From contig JAUMXB010000001.1 in assembly GCA_030529365.1 (NCBI GenBank), positions 62,001 to 126,000 of the forward strand: a DNA stretch of 64,000 bases. Direction: 5' to 3'. The position numbers were made by a program, and so were the translations under genes. Each line of letters starts with the position of its first letter. Position 1 is the stretch's first letter. The notes under the pieces are model-generated. The model worked only from the letters and a program-made list of their open reading frames with translations, searched no databases and was not told where the DNA came from. Below are positions 8,280 through 16,838 of this stretch, one piece after another. This DNA is from Cardiobacteriaceae bacterium. Lineage in GTDB: Bacteria > Pseudomonadota > Gammaproteobacteria > Cardiobacteriales > Cardiobacteriaceae.

Positions 8280-9320
8280 TTACAGGGTGTAGAACGGCGC
8301 ATCGTTGTCGGACAGGCGCTCGGGGCGATAGATATGGCGCTCCTGGAAGAAGCGCTCAATGCCTTCATCCACGCCCAGCGTGCAGGCAAACATTGCCATG
8401 CGCATGGTCACGCCGTTGTCGGCTTGGCGGAAAATCGCAAGTTGCGGCAGGGTATCGAGGTCAGTGGCGAGATCAAACGCGCCCGGGCGGCTGTCGCGCG
8501 GCAGCGGGTGGAGAATGACCACGTTTTCGGGCGCGAAGTTTTCCACCGCCTTGCGATTGATGCGGAACTGCTCGCCGTAGCCTTCCGGCGCTTCGCCAGC
8601 GATGCGCTCGCGCTGGATACGGGTGGCATAAATCACGTCGGCACCGGCAAATCCCTGCTGGATGCTGTCGAAGAATTTGACGGTATGCCCGCCATCCACC
8701 AGCGTTTGCGCAATTTCCTGCGGAATGCCCAGCGAATCCGGTGCGATAAAGTGGAAGGTGATATTGTTGAAGCGCGACAATAGCTTGGAGAGCGAGTGAA
8801 CCGTGCGGCCATAGCGCAGGTCGCCGACCATCGCGATCGTCATGCCGTCAATTTGCTTGCCGAGGCGCTCGAATTCCTGAGTAATGGTGTAGTAATCGAG
8901 AAGCGCCTGGCTGGGGTGCTCGCCCGCGCCGTCACCGGCATTCAGCACCGGCACGTTGATGCCGGCGGCAAACTGGGCGACCGAGCCTTCTTCGGGATGG
9001 CGCATCACGATGGCATCGGCATAGCCGGCAATGACGCGCGCAGTGTCTTCCAGCGATTCGCCCTTGGAAATGGAAGAAAAGGTAAAGCCGGTGGTATTGT
9101 CCACGCTGCCGCCGAGGCGCGCGAAAGCCGTGTGGAAGCTCATGCGCGTGCGCGTACTGGCTTCGAAAAAGAGGTTGGCGAGCACCGCGCCTTGCAAGAC
9201 GTTGCAGGAAACCTTGCGCTTCGCTACCGGCTCGAGGCGGCGCGCCACCGCCAGCAAATGCTCGAGATCTGCACGAGACAAACCATCAATACCCAAAATA
9301 TGACGACCAATCAATGACAT
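8280..9320 (-). CDS. pyrB: aspartate carbamoyltransferase catalytic chain
   Basis: A 346-residue enzyme of pyrimidine synthesis that makes N-carbamoylaspartate. The carbamoyl-phosphate motif FEASTRTRMSF and the aspartate-site HPLPRDSR motif are present. It is longer than E. coli PyrB (311), with inserts and a C-terminal extension. No pyrI regulatory-chain gene follows; a PII gene does. The ATG at 9320 is preceded by AGGAGGTAACG, a strong ribosome site. Divergent from dtd over a 67 bp spacer. Confidence 0.95.
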   Translation of the reverse strand: MSLIGRHILGIDGLSRADLEHLLAVARRLEPVAKRKVSCNVLQGAVLANLFFEASTRTRMSFHTAFARLGGSVDNTTGFTFSSISKGESLEDTARVIAGYADAIVMRHPEEGSVAQFAAGINVPVLNAGDGAGEHPSQALLDYYTITQEFERLGKQIDGMTIAMVGDLRYGRTVHSLSKLLSRFNNITFHFIAPDSLGIPQEIAQTLVDGGHTVKFFDSIQQGFAGADVIYATRIQRERIAGEAPEGYGEQFRINRKAVENFAPENVVILHPLPRDSRPGAFDLATDLDTLPQLAIFRQADNGVTMRMAMFACTLGVDEGIERFFQERHIYRPERLSDNDAPFYTL

Positions 9321-9387
9321 AAAACGTTACCTCCTGCAAAAAAATCGTGGCATTATACACGCATTTTTTCAACATGGAGAAAAAGAA

Positions 9388-9828
9388 ATGATTGCTTTGC
9401 TGCAAAGGGTCAGCCGCGCCAGCGTCAGCGTTGAGGGCGACGTCATTGGCGAAATCGGCCATGGCATTCTCGCTTTCATTGGCGCGGAGAAGCACGACCA
9501 TTGGCAACAGGCGGAAAAATTGGCGGAAAAAATCCTCAATTACCGCATCTTTCCCGATGGCGAGGGGCGCATGAATTTGAGCCTGCGCGATACGCAGGGC
9601 GGGCTACTGCTCGTCTCGCAGTTCACGCTGGCCGCCAACACGCAGAAAGGCAACCGCCCCGGCTTTGATCCCGCGATGCCGCCCGCGCTCGCCGAGCCGT
9701 TCTTTGCGCGTTTTTGCGAACATCTGCGCCAGCTACATGCGGGAAAAGTGCAAACCGGACGCTTTGCCGCCGATATGCAGGTCGCCCTCGTCAACGACGG
9801 GCCGGTCACTTTTTGGTTACAGGTCTGA
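9388..9828 (+). CDS. dtd: D-aminoacyl-tRNA deacylase
   Basis: A 146-residue protein that hydrolyses D-aminoacyl-tRNAs. Start MIALLQRVSRASVSV, the SQFTLAANTQKGNRPGFDP motif and the C-terminal NDGPVTF (Gly-cisPro region) are all diagnostic of DTD. Length is normal for the family. The ATG is preceded by ATGGAGAAAAAG. Divergent from pyrB. Confidence 0.96.
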   Translation: MIALLQRVSRASVSVEGDVIGEIGHGILAFIGAEKHDHWQQAEKLAEKILNYRIFPDGEGRMNLSLRDTQGGLLLVSQFTLAANTQKGNRPGFDPAMPPALAEPFFARFCEHLRQLHAGKVQTGRFAADMQVALVNDGPVTFWLQV

Positions 9829-9941
9829 GCGCCGCTTATGGCCAGTTGGCGGATTTTTCCGAAAAAGCACTATATTTCCGTGACGTGCGCTGCTATGGTA
9901 TGCGCCGTTTTTTCAAGGACAAGCGCTTGCCCGGATTTTTT

Positions 9942-10562
9942 ATGACCCCACGGATTCACAAAACCCTTTCTCTCTGCGCGGCCGGCCTGCTGGGCGCGTG
10001 CGGCTACGAACCTTCTTTTCTCGGTGACGACATCGCGGATGCTCCCGCTTTTTATGGCAGCAACGCCGCGCTGATTCTCGAATCCGCTGATCCCGACGTG
10101 CTCGTGCTCATCAGCGCGCAACCCCATGAAACGTCGCCCGCCGTTTCCGGCCATGCCCTGCCGCCGCCGGTTGCCATCCATACCCGCCAGGCACCTGCAA
10201 GCGCTGCCAACGAGACGCCCCTTCGCGCGCAGGCGCAGGCTTATCTGCAAGCCCTCTATCGCGGCGACGGCGAAACGGCCTGGCGCTACGCCTTCGTGCC
10301 GTTCAATCCGAAACAAAGCTGGTGGGACAACAATACCGCCAAGGGCGCCCTGTTGATGAAAGCCGGCAGCAGCGAATATTTTGCGGCGGAAAAACAGGGC
10401 GTGCGCCACATCAATATCAGCGAAAGCGCCGCTGCTTCCGGCAACATGGCGGGCAGCAGCATCCCGCTCGTCGCGCAAATTACCTATGGCAACGGCAGCC
10501 GCAGCACCTTGCATCTGCGCATGGTGCACGAAGGCGGACAATGGCTGGTGGCACAGGATTGA
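9942..10562 (+). CDS. putative lipoprotein of unknown function
   Basis: A 206-residue protein with a lipoprotein signal: MTPRIHKTLSLCAAGLLGAC, lipobox LGAC, then GYEPS. A low-complexity Ala/Pro linker leads to a C-terminal domain from about residue 95 (AQAYLQALYRGDGETAWRY) whose helix-then-sheet pattern ending LRMVHEGGQWLVAQD resembles DUF4878/NTF2-like domains. Not recognised beyond that. The 9942 start gives the best signal peptide, but no clear ribosome site precedes it; an ATG at 9900 would add 14 residues. It follows dtd by 113 bp. Confidence 0.6.
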   Translation: MTPRIHKTLSLCAAGLLGACGYEPSFLGDDIADAPAFYGSNAALILESADPDVLVLISAQPHETSPAVSGHALPPPVAIHTRQAPASAANETPLRAQAQAYLQALYRGDGETAWRYAFVPFNPKQSWWDNNTAKGALLMKAGSSEYFAAEKQGVRHINISESAAASGNMAGSSIPLVAQITYGNGSRSTLHLRMVHEGGQWLVAQD

Positions 10563-10572
10563 CACAGACTAA

Positions 10573-10618
10573 TGAACTACCCCGCAGCAAGCTGCGGACT
10601 ATCTATCGCTATTAAAGC
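10573..10618. repeat. CCGCAGC-aa-GCTGCGG hairpin repeat, copy 1
   Basis: Contains the 7 bp palindrome CCGCAGC (10582-10588) aa GCTGCGG (10591-10597), between GAACT and TATCTA. A diverged copy with the same flanks lies at 33720-33764. Confidence 0.7.
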
Positions 10619-10652
10619 CAGAAATCTTCTGTTTTCAAAAAACCAGTCGCGG

Positions 10653-10739
10653 GTAGGTTGGTGGTGAGTGCGCAGCACGAACCCCAACGCAATGATTTAG
10701 TAGATGTTGGGGTTCGCCTACGGCTCACCACCAACCTAC
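10653..10739. repeat. long imperfect palindrome (GTAGGTTGGTGGTGAG)
   Basis: GTAGGTTGGTGGTGAG (10653-10668) is the exact reverse complement of 10724-10739. An inner pair AACCCCAAC (10680-10688) / GTTGGGGTT (10706-10714) extends the stem. A half copy lies at 30376-30410. Probably a small non-coding repeat. Confidence 0.75.
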
Positions 10740-10842
10740 AGTTTCGTTCTGTTTTTTGTTGATTTGGCTATAACCATGCAAAACAGGCCGCGATGGATTG
10801 CGGCAAACCGCCCTGTTGCCCGGTTTTGGCACAAAACCAGAA

Positions 10843-10924
10843 ATGGTAAATTTTCTCATTAAAAAGCGCTTCTGGTGAGAAAACCTCTCACGAGAAGCGC
10901 TTCATGATGGTAAAAAATAACTAT
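10843..10924. repeat. AAGCGCTT dyad element 4 (two units)
   Basis: Cores at 10864-10871 and 10895-10902, 31 bp apart. Left end ATGGTAAATTTTCTCAT, right end TGGTAAAAAATAACTAT. It ends 6 bp before the sufT stop. The rest of 10563-10930 holds the two palindromic repeats listed here and no gene. Confidence 0.9.
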
Positions 10925-10930
10925 TTTTAC

Positions 10931-11281
10931 TCAAATCATGTTGAGTTCTATCTTGGCGCGCATGCTCATCATGTCCATGCGCCACGGCGGATCCCATTCC
11001 ATGATGACTTCGCAGCTGTCAATGCCGTCCACGCGCTCGACGGCTTCTTTCACCCAGTCGGGCATGACGCCGGCAACCGGACAGCCGGGTGCAGTCAGCG
11101 TCATGTGCACGGTGGCTTCGCTGCCGCGGATAACCACGTCATAGATCAGCCCCAGTTCGTAGATATCGACGGGAATTTCCGGGTCGTAAACTTTTTTCAG
11201 CTCGAGAATGATGTCGCGCTCCAAGGGCGCGAGGCCGGGGTCGTCCGGGTCTTTGCGGTAGGGTACGGCGTCGAGTTCCAT
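10931..11281 (-). CDS. sufT: SUF assembly protein SufT (MIP18/DUF59 family)
   Basis: A 116-residue DUF59 protein. The family core VYDPEIPVDIYELGLIYDV and the Cys motif LTAPGCPVAG are present. SufT-type proteins assist maturation of Fe-S proteins. It starts 2 bp after the sufU stop and is the last gene of the suf operon. The ATG at 11281 is chosen because an upstream extension would overlap sufU. Confidence 0.9.
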   Translation of the reverse strand: MELDAVPYRKDPDDPGLAPLERDIILELKKVYDPEIPVDIYELGLIYDVVIRGSEATVHMTLTAPGCPVAGVMPDWVKEAVERVDGIDSCEVIMEWDPPWRMDMMSMRAKIELNMI

Positions 11282-11283
11282 GA

Positions 11284-11724
11284 TTATTCCGTTTTCGCGT
11301 GATCCTGGTTGTGCAGCGCAGCATCCAGCGTATGCCAGGCGAGCGTGGCGCATTTGACGCGCGCCGGGTAGTCGCGCACACCGGCCAAGACCCGCAGTTT
11401 GCCCATCGCTTCGGGGATGGGATCCTGGGTGGTGGCGACGTGGTGGAAGTCGTTGTAAAGGCTTGTGAATTCTTCCAGGGTTTTGCCCTTGGCCATGTCG
11501 GTCATGAGCGAAGCGCTTGCCTTGGAAATGGCGCAACCGTCGCCGACGAAGCTCACGTCAGCGATGCGGTCATTTTCCAGTACGACGAAGATTTTCAGGT
11601 TGTCGCCGCAGAGCGGGTTGTGCCCGGTGGCGCTGTGCGTGCATGGGTCTATCATGCGAAAATTGCGCGGTTTTTTGCTGTGATCGAGGATGACTTCCTG
11701 ATAAAGCGCTTTCAAGTCGTTCAT
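11284..11724 (-). CDS. sufU: SufU, IscU-like SUF protein
   Basis: A 146-residue protein with the three conserved cysteines of the U-type fold: NPLCGD (Cys40), GDGCAIS (Cys64) and VKCATLAW (Cys125). SufU accepts sulfur from SufS, acting as a zinc-dependent sulfurtransferase in Gram-positive bacteria. The GDGCAIS and VKCATLAWHTL contexts are SufU-like rather than IscU-like. Its ATG overlaps the sufS stop by 4 bp. Confidence 0.93.
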   Translation of the reverse strand: MNDLKALYQEVILDHSKKPRNFRMIDPCTHSATGHNPLCGDNLKIFVVLENDRIADVSFVGDGCAISKASASLMTDMAKGKTLEEFTSLYNDFHHVATTQDPIPEAMGKLRVLAGVRDYPARVKCATLAWHTLDAALHNQDHAKTE

Positions 11725-12932
11725 GCGAAGAGTTCCTGGGTGGCGCGGATGGCAGCAACGAGTTGCGCGATGTCTTCGCCGTCGTTGTAGGCGGCAAAAG
11801 AGGCGCGGATGGTAGCGGGCACGCCGAAAAAGCGCATGACCGGCTCGGCACAATGGTGGCCGACGCGCACGGCAACGCCGTACTGGTCGAAAACTGTTCC
11901 CGCATCATGGGGATGGATACCATTGAGCACGAAGGAAATCACGGCGGCTTTCTCCGGCGCGCTGCCGATGATGCGAAGCCCTGGAATGGCGGCAAGCGCC
12001 TGTTCCGCTTCCCGGCGCAGGGCTTCTTCATGCGCGGCCAGGCTGGCAATGCCTGCGCTTTGCACCCAGTCGAGCGCGGCGCCAAGGCCGATGACTTCGA
12101 CGATGGGCGGCGTGCCCGCCTCGAATTTGTGCGGCGCGGGCGCGTATTCGGTTTTCTCGAAAGATACCGAGAGAATCATGTCGCCACCGCCCTGATACGG
12201 CGGCATGGCATTAAGCCAGCGCTTTTTGCCATAGAGCGCGCCGATGCCGGTCGGGCCGTAAATCTTGTGGCCGGAGAAAAGATAGAAGTCGCAACCGAGC
12301 GCCTGCACATCGACCGGCGCGTGGGCAATGGCCTGCGCGCCATCGACGATGGTGACGATATCGCGCGCCTTTGCCCTGGCAATCAGCGCGGCAATGTCGT
12401 TCACCGTGCCCAGCGCATTGGAAACATGGGCGAAGGCAAAGATTTTCACGCCGTCGAGCAGTTCATCGAGCCTCTCCAGGCGCAACACGCCGCGTTCGTC
12501 CATGGGCAGCACCACGAGTTCCGCACCGAAGCGCGCGCACGCCATTTGCCATGGCACGATGTTGGCATGATGTTCCATCGCGGTGATGAGCACGCGGTCG
12601 CCCTTTTGCAGCAACAGGCTGCCGAGCGAGGAAGCGAGCAGGTTGAAGCCGTCGGTGGTGCCCTTGGTGAAGACGATTTCCTCTGCACTTTGCGCGCCGA
12701 CAAAGGCGGCAACCTTGGCGCGCACCGCTTCGTAGCGGCTGGTCAGCTGCTGGGAAAGGCGGTGCACGCCGCGATGGATATTGCTGTATTCGCGGCGATA
12801 ACAGGCATCCATGGCAGCAATGACGCTTTCCGGCTTCTGCGTGCTCGCAGCGCTGTCGAGATAGGCGAGGCGCGCGCCGCCGACATTGGCGGCAAAAATG
12901 GGAAAATCCTTACGCCACGGACTCGTGATCAT
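11721..12932 (-). CDS. sufS: cysteine desulfurase SufS
   Basis: A 403-residue PLP enzyme that releases sulfur from cysteine. The PLP lysine is in FSGHKIYGPTGIG, and the sulfur-carrying Cys is in RVGHHCAEPVMRFF near the C-terminus. EHHANIVPWQ is the conserved His region. It overlaps the end of sufD by 23 bp. Sulfur is expected to pass to the adjacent SufU. Confidence 0.97.
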   Translation of the reverse strand: MITSPWRKDFPIFAANVGGARLAYLDSAASTQKPESVIAAMDACYRREYSNIHRGVHRLSQQLTSRYEAVRAKVAAFVGAQSAEEIVFTKGTTDGFNLLASSLGSLLLQKGDRVLITAMEHHANIVPWQMACARFGAELVVLPMDERGVLRLERLDELLDGVKIFAFAHVSNALGTVNDIAALIARAKARDIVTIVDGAQAIAHAPVDVQALGCDFYLFSGHKIYGPTGIGALYGKKRWLNAMPPYQGGGDMILSVSFEKTEYAPAPHKFEAGTPPIVEVIGLGAALDWVQSAGIASLAAHEEALRREAEQALAAIPGLRIIGSAPEKAAVISFVLNGIHPHDAGTVFDQYGVAVRVGHHCAEPVMRFFGVPATIRASFAAYNDGEDIAQLVAAIRATQELFA

Positions 12933-14043
12933 CGCTCTCTTCCTTCATCCACAGGGCGCTGATCGCGTCATGCAGGGCATCGTGCAGCGCGTCGTGATCG
13001 ACAACCACTGCTTCGTGCAAAAAGCTCAAGGTGAGCATCTTGCGCGCCGCTTCTTCACTCACGCCGCGCGAGCGCAGATAGAAAAGCGCTTCCGGGTCGA
13101 GAAAGCCCACGGTGGAGCCGTGCGCGCATTTCACATCATCGGCGTAGATTTCCAAACGTGGCACGCTGTGCGACGTGGCCTCGTTCGACATCAGCATGTA
13201 GCGGCTGTCCTGCTGCGCATCGGTCAATTGCGCACCGTGCGCCACATAAATGAGGCCGTCGAAAATGCCCTTGGACTGGCCGGCAAGCGCGCCGCGCAGC
13301 ACCTGATGGCTGGTGCCGTTCTCGGTGAGATGGCGCACGACCACATGGCAATCGCCAACTTGCGCGCCCTCCAGCGTTTGCAGGCCGCCAAAGCTGAAAT
13401 CGCCCTGTTCGCCGGTGAGATGCGCTTCGAGATCGAGGCGCGCCAGCGTTCCCCCATGCAGCACGGCATTGAGACGCGCGCGGCTCTCCGTGCCCAGCGT
13501 GCAGAATACATGCGCGAGCTGCGCCGTGCCTTCTTCGCCGCCAAACCACAAGACGCCCTGCAATTCGGCATTGTCCGCAACATCAAGCGTGATTACCGGC
13601 CATTGCGCGGCCTGGCTGCTGCTGCGGAAATCGAACCACAGCGCCGCTTTCGCGCCTTCTTCGACGACGACATGGATGCGCGAGCATTGCAGGGTGCGGC
13701 GCGCGGCATCGATATTGAGGGCGAGCGGCTCTTCCGGCTGCGCGCCTTTGGGAACGGTAAGGGTCAGCGCTTCATCAAGCAGCGCAAAATTGAGCCAGGC
13801 AAAGGGGGCGTCCGCGAGTGCCAGCCAGCGTGCGCGTACGGCTGCATCTTCCTGCAAGCCTTCGTCCACGCTTTCCGGCAAATCGAGCTGGTAGTCGGCA
13901 TGTGCCGCCTTGCGCGCTGCCTTCAAGGCATCGAGCGGCGTCCAGCGCCACGCTTCCACACGCTTCAGGTCACCATAGGCGGCAAAGCGCTCGCCGGCAT
14001 CGTTTTTTTCCTGGCCGAGCAGGTCAAGCAAAGCATGATTCAT
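12910..14043 (-). CDS. sufD: Fe-S assembly scaffold protein SufD
   Basis: A 377-residue protein with the SufBD beta-helix core. Visible features include HGSTVGFLDPEALFYLRSRG, which matches the conserved C-terminal motif where SufD His helps form the SufB-SufD cluster site. It partners SufB and the SufC ATPase. It lies 11 bp after sufC. The N-terminal third is poorly conserved, as usual. Confidence 0.93.
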   Translation of the reverse strand: MNHALLDLLGQEKNDAGERFAAYGDLKRVEAWRWTPLDALKAARKAAHADYQLDLPESVDEGLQEDAAVRARWLALADAPFAWLNFALLDEALTLTVPKGAQPEEPLALNIDAARRTLQCSRIHVVVEEGAKAALWFDFRSSSQAAQWPVITLDVADNAELQGVLWFGGEEGTAQLAHVFCTLGTESRARLNAVLHGGTLARLDLEAHLTGEQGDFSFGGLQTLEGAQVGDCHVVVRHLTENGTSHQVLRGALAGQSKGIFDGLIYVAHGAQLTDAQQDSRYMLMSNEATSHSVPRLEIYADDVKCAHGSTVGFLDPEALFYLRSRGVSEEAARKMLTLSFLHEAVVVDHDALHDALHDAISALWMKEESDDHESVA

Positions 14044-14054
14044 GGTTTGCCGCC

Positions 14055-14822
14055 TTAGCCGCGCGATGCGCCGGCATCGTCACGGAAATCCTGATAGCCG
14101 CGCGCTTCCAGCTCCAGCGCAAGTTCCTTGCCGCCGCTTTGCACGATCTTGCCGTTGACCAGCACATGCACATGATCGGGCACGATATAGTCGAGCAGGC
14201 GCTGGTAGTGGGTAATCACCAGGAAAGAACGCCCGGCATCGCGCAGGGCGTTGACGCCGTCGGCCACCACGCGCAGCGCGTCGATATCAAGGCCGGAGTC
14301 GGTTTCGTCGAGCACGGCGAGCGTCGGCTCAAGCACGGCCATTTGCAGAATCTCGTTGCGCTTTTTCTCGCCGCCGGAAAAGCCGACATTGACCGCGCGC
14401 GACAGGAAAGATTCGTGCATTTTCACGGTCTTCATGCGCGCTTGCAGCAAATCGTAGAATTCCATGGCGTCCATTTCGGGCAACCCCTTGGCAGCGCGCT
14501 TGGCATTCAGGGCCGCTTTCAGGAAATACATATTGCTCACGCCGGGAATTTCCACAGGATACTGGAAGGCGAGGAAAAGCCCGGCACAGGCGCGCTCTTC
14601 CGGCTCCATCTCGAGCAAGTCTTCGCCCATGAAAGTGATGCTGCCTTTTGTGACCACATAGCCCTCGCGCCCGGCAATCACGTTGGCCAGCGTGGATTTG
14701 CCCGAGCCGTTCGGGCCCATGATGGCGTGCACTTCACCGGTGCCGATCGAGAGATCTATGCCCGAGAGGATTTCCTTGCCGCTTTCTTCAATTTCGACGT
14801 GCAGATTCTTGATGTCCAACAT
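14055..14822 (-). CDS. sufC: Fe-S assembly ATPase SufC
   Basis: A 255-residue ABC-type ATPase. Walker A is GPNGSGKST, the signature is [11 protein letters not shown] and Walker B is [12 protein letters not shown], the SufC-specific form. It drives conformational change of the SufBCD complex in the cytoplasm. It sits between sufB and sufD with short gaps. Confidence 0.97.
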   Translation of the reverse strand: MLDIKNLHVEIEESGKEILSGIDLSIGTGEVHAIMGPNGSGKSTLANVIAGREGYVVTKGSITFMGEDLLEMEPEERACAGLFLAFQYPVEIPGVSNMYFLKAALNAKRAAKGLPEMDAMEFYDLLQARMKTVKMHESFLSRAVNVGFSGGEKKRNEILQMAVLEPTLAVLDETDSGLDIDALRVVADGVNALRDAGRSFLVITHYQRLLDYIVPDHVHVLVNGKIVQSGGKELALELEARGYQDFRDDAGASRG

Positions 14823-14860
14823 AATGAAAACTCTTTTTTACTCTTTTTTATTTGACGCAA

Positions 14861-16306
14861 TCAGCCGACGCTGCCTTCCAGTTTGAGCTCGATCAGGCGC
14901 TGCGCCTCTACCGCAAACTCCATCGGCAGTTCGTTGAAGACTTCCTTGCAAAAGCCGTTGACGATGAGGCTCACCGCATCTTCTTCGGAAAGGCCGCGCT
15001 GCATGCAGTAGAAAATCTGGTCTTCGCCGATTTTCGCCGTGGTCGCTTCGTGTTCGACCTGCGCGCCGGGATTCTGGGTGATGAGATAGGGGAAGGTATG
15101 CGCGCCGCAGTCGCTGCCGATCAGAAGCGAATCGCACTGCGAAAAATTGCGGGCGTTGTCGGCCTGCGGCAGGATTTTGACGAGACCGCGATAGGCGTTT
15201 TGCGCAAACCCTAAGGAAATGCCTTTGGAAATGATGGTGGATTTGGTGTTCTTGCCGATGTGGATCATTTTCGAACCGGTATCGGCCTGCTGGTAATCGC
15301 GCGTCAACGCCACCGAATAGAATTCGCCCACCGAATCATCGCCTTTCAGCACGCAACTCGGATATTTCCAGGTAATGGACGAGCCGGTTTCCACCTGCGT
15401 CCAGGAAATCTTGCTGCGCGCGCCGTCGCAAAGGCCGCGCTTGGTCACGAAATTGTAGATGCCGCCCTTGCCTTCCTTGTCGCCGGGATACCAGTTCTGC
15501 ACGGTGGAATATTTCACTTCCGCGTCTTCGTGGGCAAAGATTTCCACGACAGCGGCGTGCAACTGGTTCTCATCGCGCTGCGGCGCGGTGCAGCCTTCAA
15601 GGTAGGAAACATACGCGCCCTTGTCGGCAACGATCAGGGTGCGCTCGAATTGCCCGGTATTGGCGGCATTGATGCGGAAATAGGTGGAAAGCTCCATCGG
15701 GCAACGCACGCCAGGCGGGATATAGCAAAACGAGCCGTCGGTAAACACGGCGGAATTGAGCGCGGCAAAATAGTTGTCGTTCTGGCGCACAACCGTGCCA
15801 AGGTATTTCCTGACAAGCTCGGGATGCTCGCGCACCGCTTCGGAAAACGAGCAGAAGATGATGCCGTCTTTGGCCAGGCGATCCTTGTAGCTGGTTGCGA
15901 CTGACACCGAATCGAAAACGGCATCCACGGCAACGCCTGCAAGCAGTTCGCGCTCCTGCAAGGGAATGCCGAGTTTTTCATAGGTGCGCAGCAATTCGGG
16001 ATCGACTTCATCGAGGCTTTTCGGGCCGTCTTTTTTTGATTTCGGTGCGGAATAATAGGAAATGGCCTGATAATCAATGGGCGCAATGTTCAAATGCCCC
16101 CAGTCCGGCGCTTCCAGCGTTTGCCACAGGCGATAGGCTTCAAGCCGCCATGCGAGCAGCCAGTCCGGCTCGCCCTTCATCTGCGAGATATGGGTAATCA
16201 CGCCTTCGTCCAGCCCCGGCGGCAGCGTATCCTGCTCGATATGGGTTTCAAAGCCGTAGCGGTATTCGCCAGCGGCGATTTCTTTCAGTTCTTCATTGCC
16301 ACTCAT
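14861..16306 (-). CDS. sufB: Fe-S cluster scaffold SufB
   Basis: A 481-residue SufB. It contains the C-terminal [20 protein letters not shown] motif, whose first Cys corresponds to the essential persulfide/cluster Cys405 of E. coli SufB. Length is normal for the family. First structural gene after the rrf2 regulator, with a 30 bp gap. Confidence 0.97.
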   Translation of the reverse strand: MSGNEELKEIAAGEYRYGFETHIEQDTLPPGLDEGVITHISQMKGEPDWLLAWRLEAYRLWQTLEAPDWGHLNIAPIDYQAISYYSAPKSKKDGPKSLDEVDPELLRTYEKLGIPLQERELLAGVAVDAVFDSVSVATSYKDRLAKDGIIFCSFSEAVREHPELVRKYLGTVVRQNDNYFAALNSAVFTDGSFCYIPPGVRCPMELSTYFRINAANTGQFERTLIVADKGAYVSYLEGCTAPQRDENQLHAAVVEIFAHEDAEVKYSTVQNWYPGDKEGKGGIYNFVTKRGLCDGARSKISWTQVETGSSITWKYPSCVLKGDDSVGEFYSVALTRDYQQADTGSKMIHIGKNTKSTIISKGISLGFAQNAYRGLVKILPQADNARNFSQCDSLLIGSDCGAHTFPYLITQNPGAQVEHEATTAKIGEDQIFYCMQRGLSEEDAVSLIVNGFCKEVFNELPMEFAVEAQRLIELKLEGSVG

Positions 16307-16336
16307 AAACGTGTTTTATCCGTACCTCATGATATT

Positions 16337-16762
16337 TCAGGATGCGCGTCGCGCCAGGCGTTCGTCCCGCTGCATGTCGAGCAGGGTTTTGCCGGCGAGC
16401 ATGTCGCGGATGTCGTTGTTGATCGATAACCAGAAAGGGCTGATGCGGCAACGCTGGGCGAAGGCACAGTCGCCTCCGCCCTTGACGCAATCCACCAGTT
16501 CCGGCCCGCCTTCCATGGCTTCCACCACTTCCAGCACGCTCACGGCCTGCGGTTCGCGGGTCAGCGTATAGCCACCATAGGCGCCGCGCGTGGAAGTCAA
16601 GATATTATTTTTTACAAGCCTTTTTAAAACCTTGCCCGTCATGGGCGCGGCTATGCCGGTTTGCTCGGCGAGCTTGGTCGCACTTTTGGGCACGTCGTCC
16701 TCGTCGAGCAGGGCGCTCAACAGCAAAAAGGCATATTCGCTTTCTTTGGTGATACGGATCAT
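16337..16762 (-). CDS. Rrf2-family SUF operon regulator
   Basis: A 141-residue winged-helix regulator. The N-terminus MIRITKESEYAFLLLSAL and the wing region LTSTRGAYGGYTL are typical of Rrf2/IscR. Three cysteines (DCVKGGGDCAFAQRC) form a cluster-binding motif, so it likely senses Fe-S status and represses its own operon. The first gene of rrf2-sufBCDSUT. The ATG at 16762 is preferred over an in-frame TTG three codons upstream because it matches the family N-terminus. Confidence 0.93.
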   Translation of the reverse strand: MIRITKESEYAFLLLSALLDEDDVPKSATKLAEQTGIAAPMTGKVLKRLVKNNILTSTRGAYGGYTLTREPQAVSVLEVVEAMEGGPELVDCVKGGGDCAFAQRCRISPFWLSINNDIRDMLAGKTLLDMQRDERLARRAS

Positions 16763-16788
16763 GACGGCCAAATTCGAACAAAGCGCGT

Positions 16789-16817
16789 ACTATATTACCG
16801 CGGCTCCGGTTAATCAA
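16789..16817 (-). promoter_or_regulatory. probable promoter of the rrf2-suf operon
   Basis: On the minus strand TTGATT (16812-16817), a 17 bp spacer and TATAGT (16789-16794), 26 bp before the regulator start. This is the only good sigma-70 match in the 76 bp gap. The Rrf2 protein would be expected to bind over it. Confidence 0.6.
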
Positions 16818-16838
16818 GCAGCCTTGCGGCAAAACCGA

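Noticed and set aside
9921-9928. AAGCGCTT before the lipoprotein start
   Set aside because: It lacks the CTCAT/ATGAG or ACCA/TGGT arms and the terminal repeats, so it is not counted as an element.
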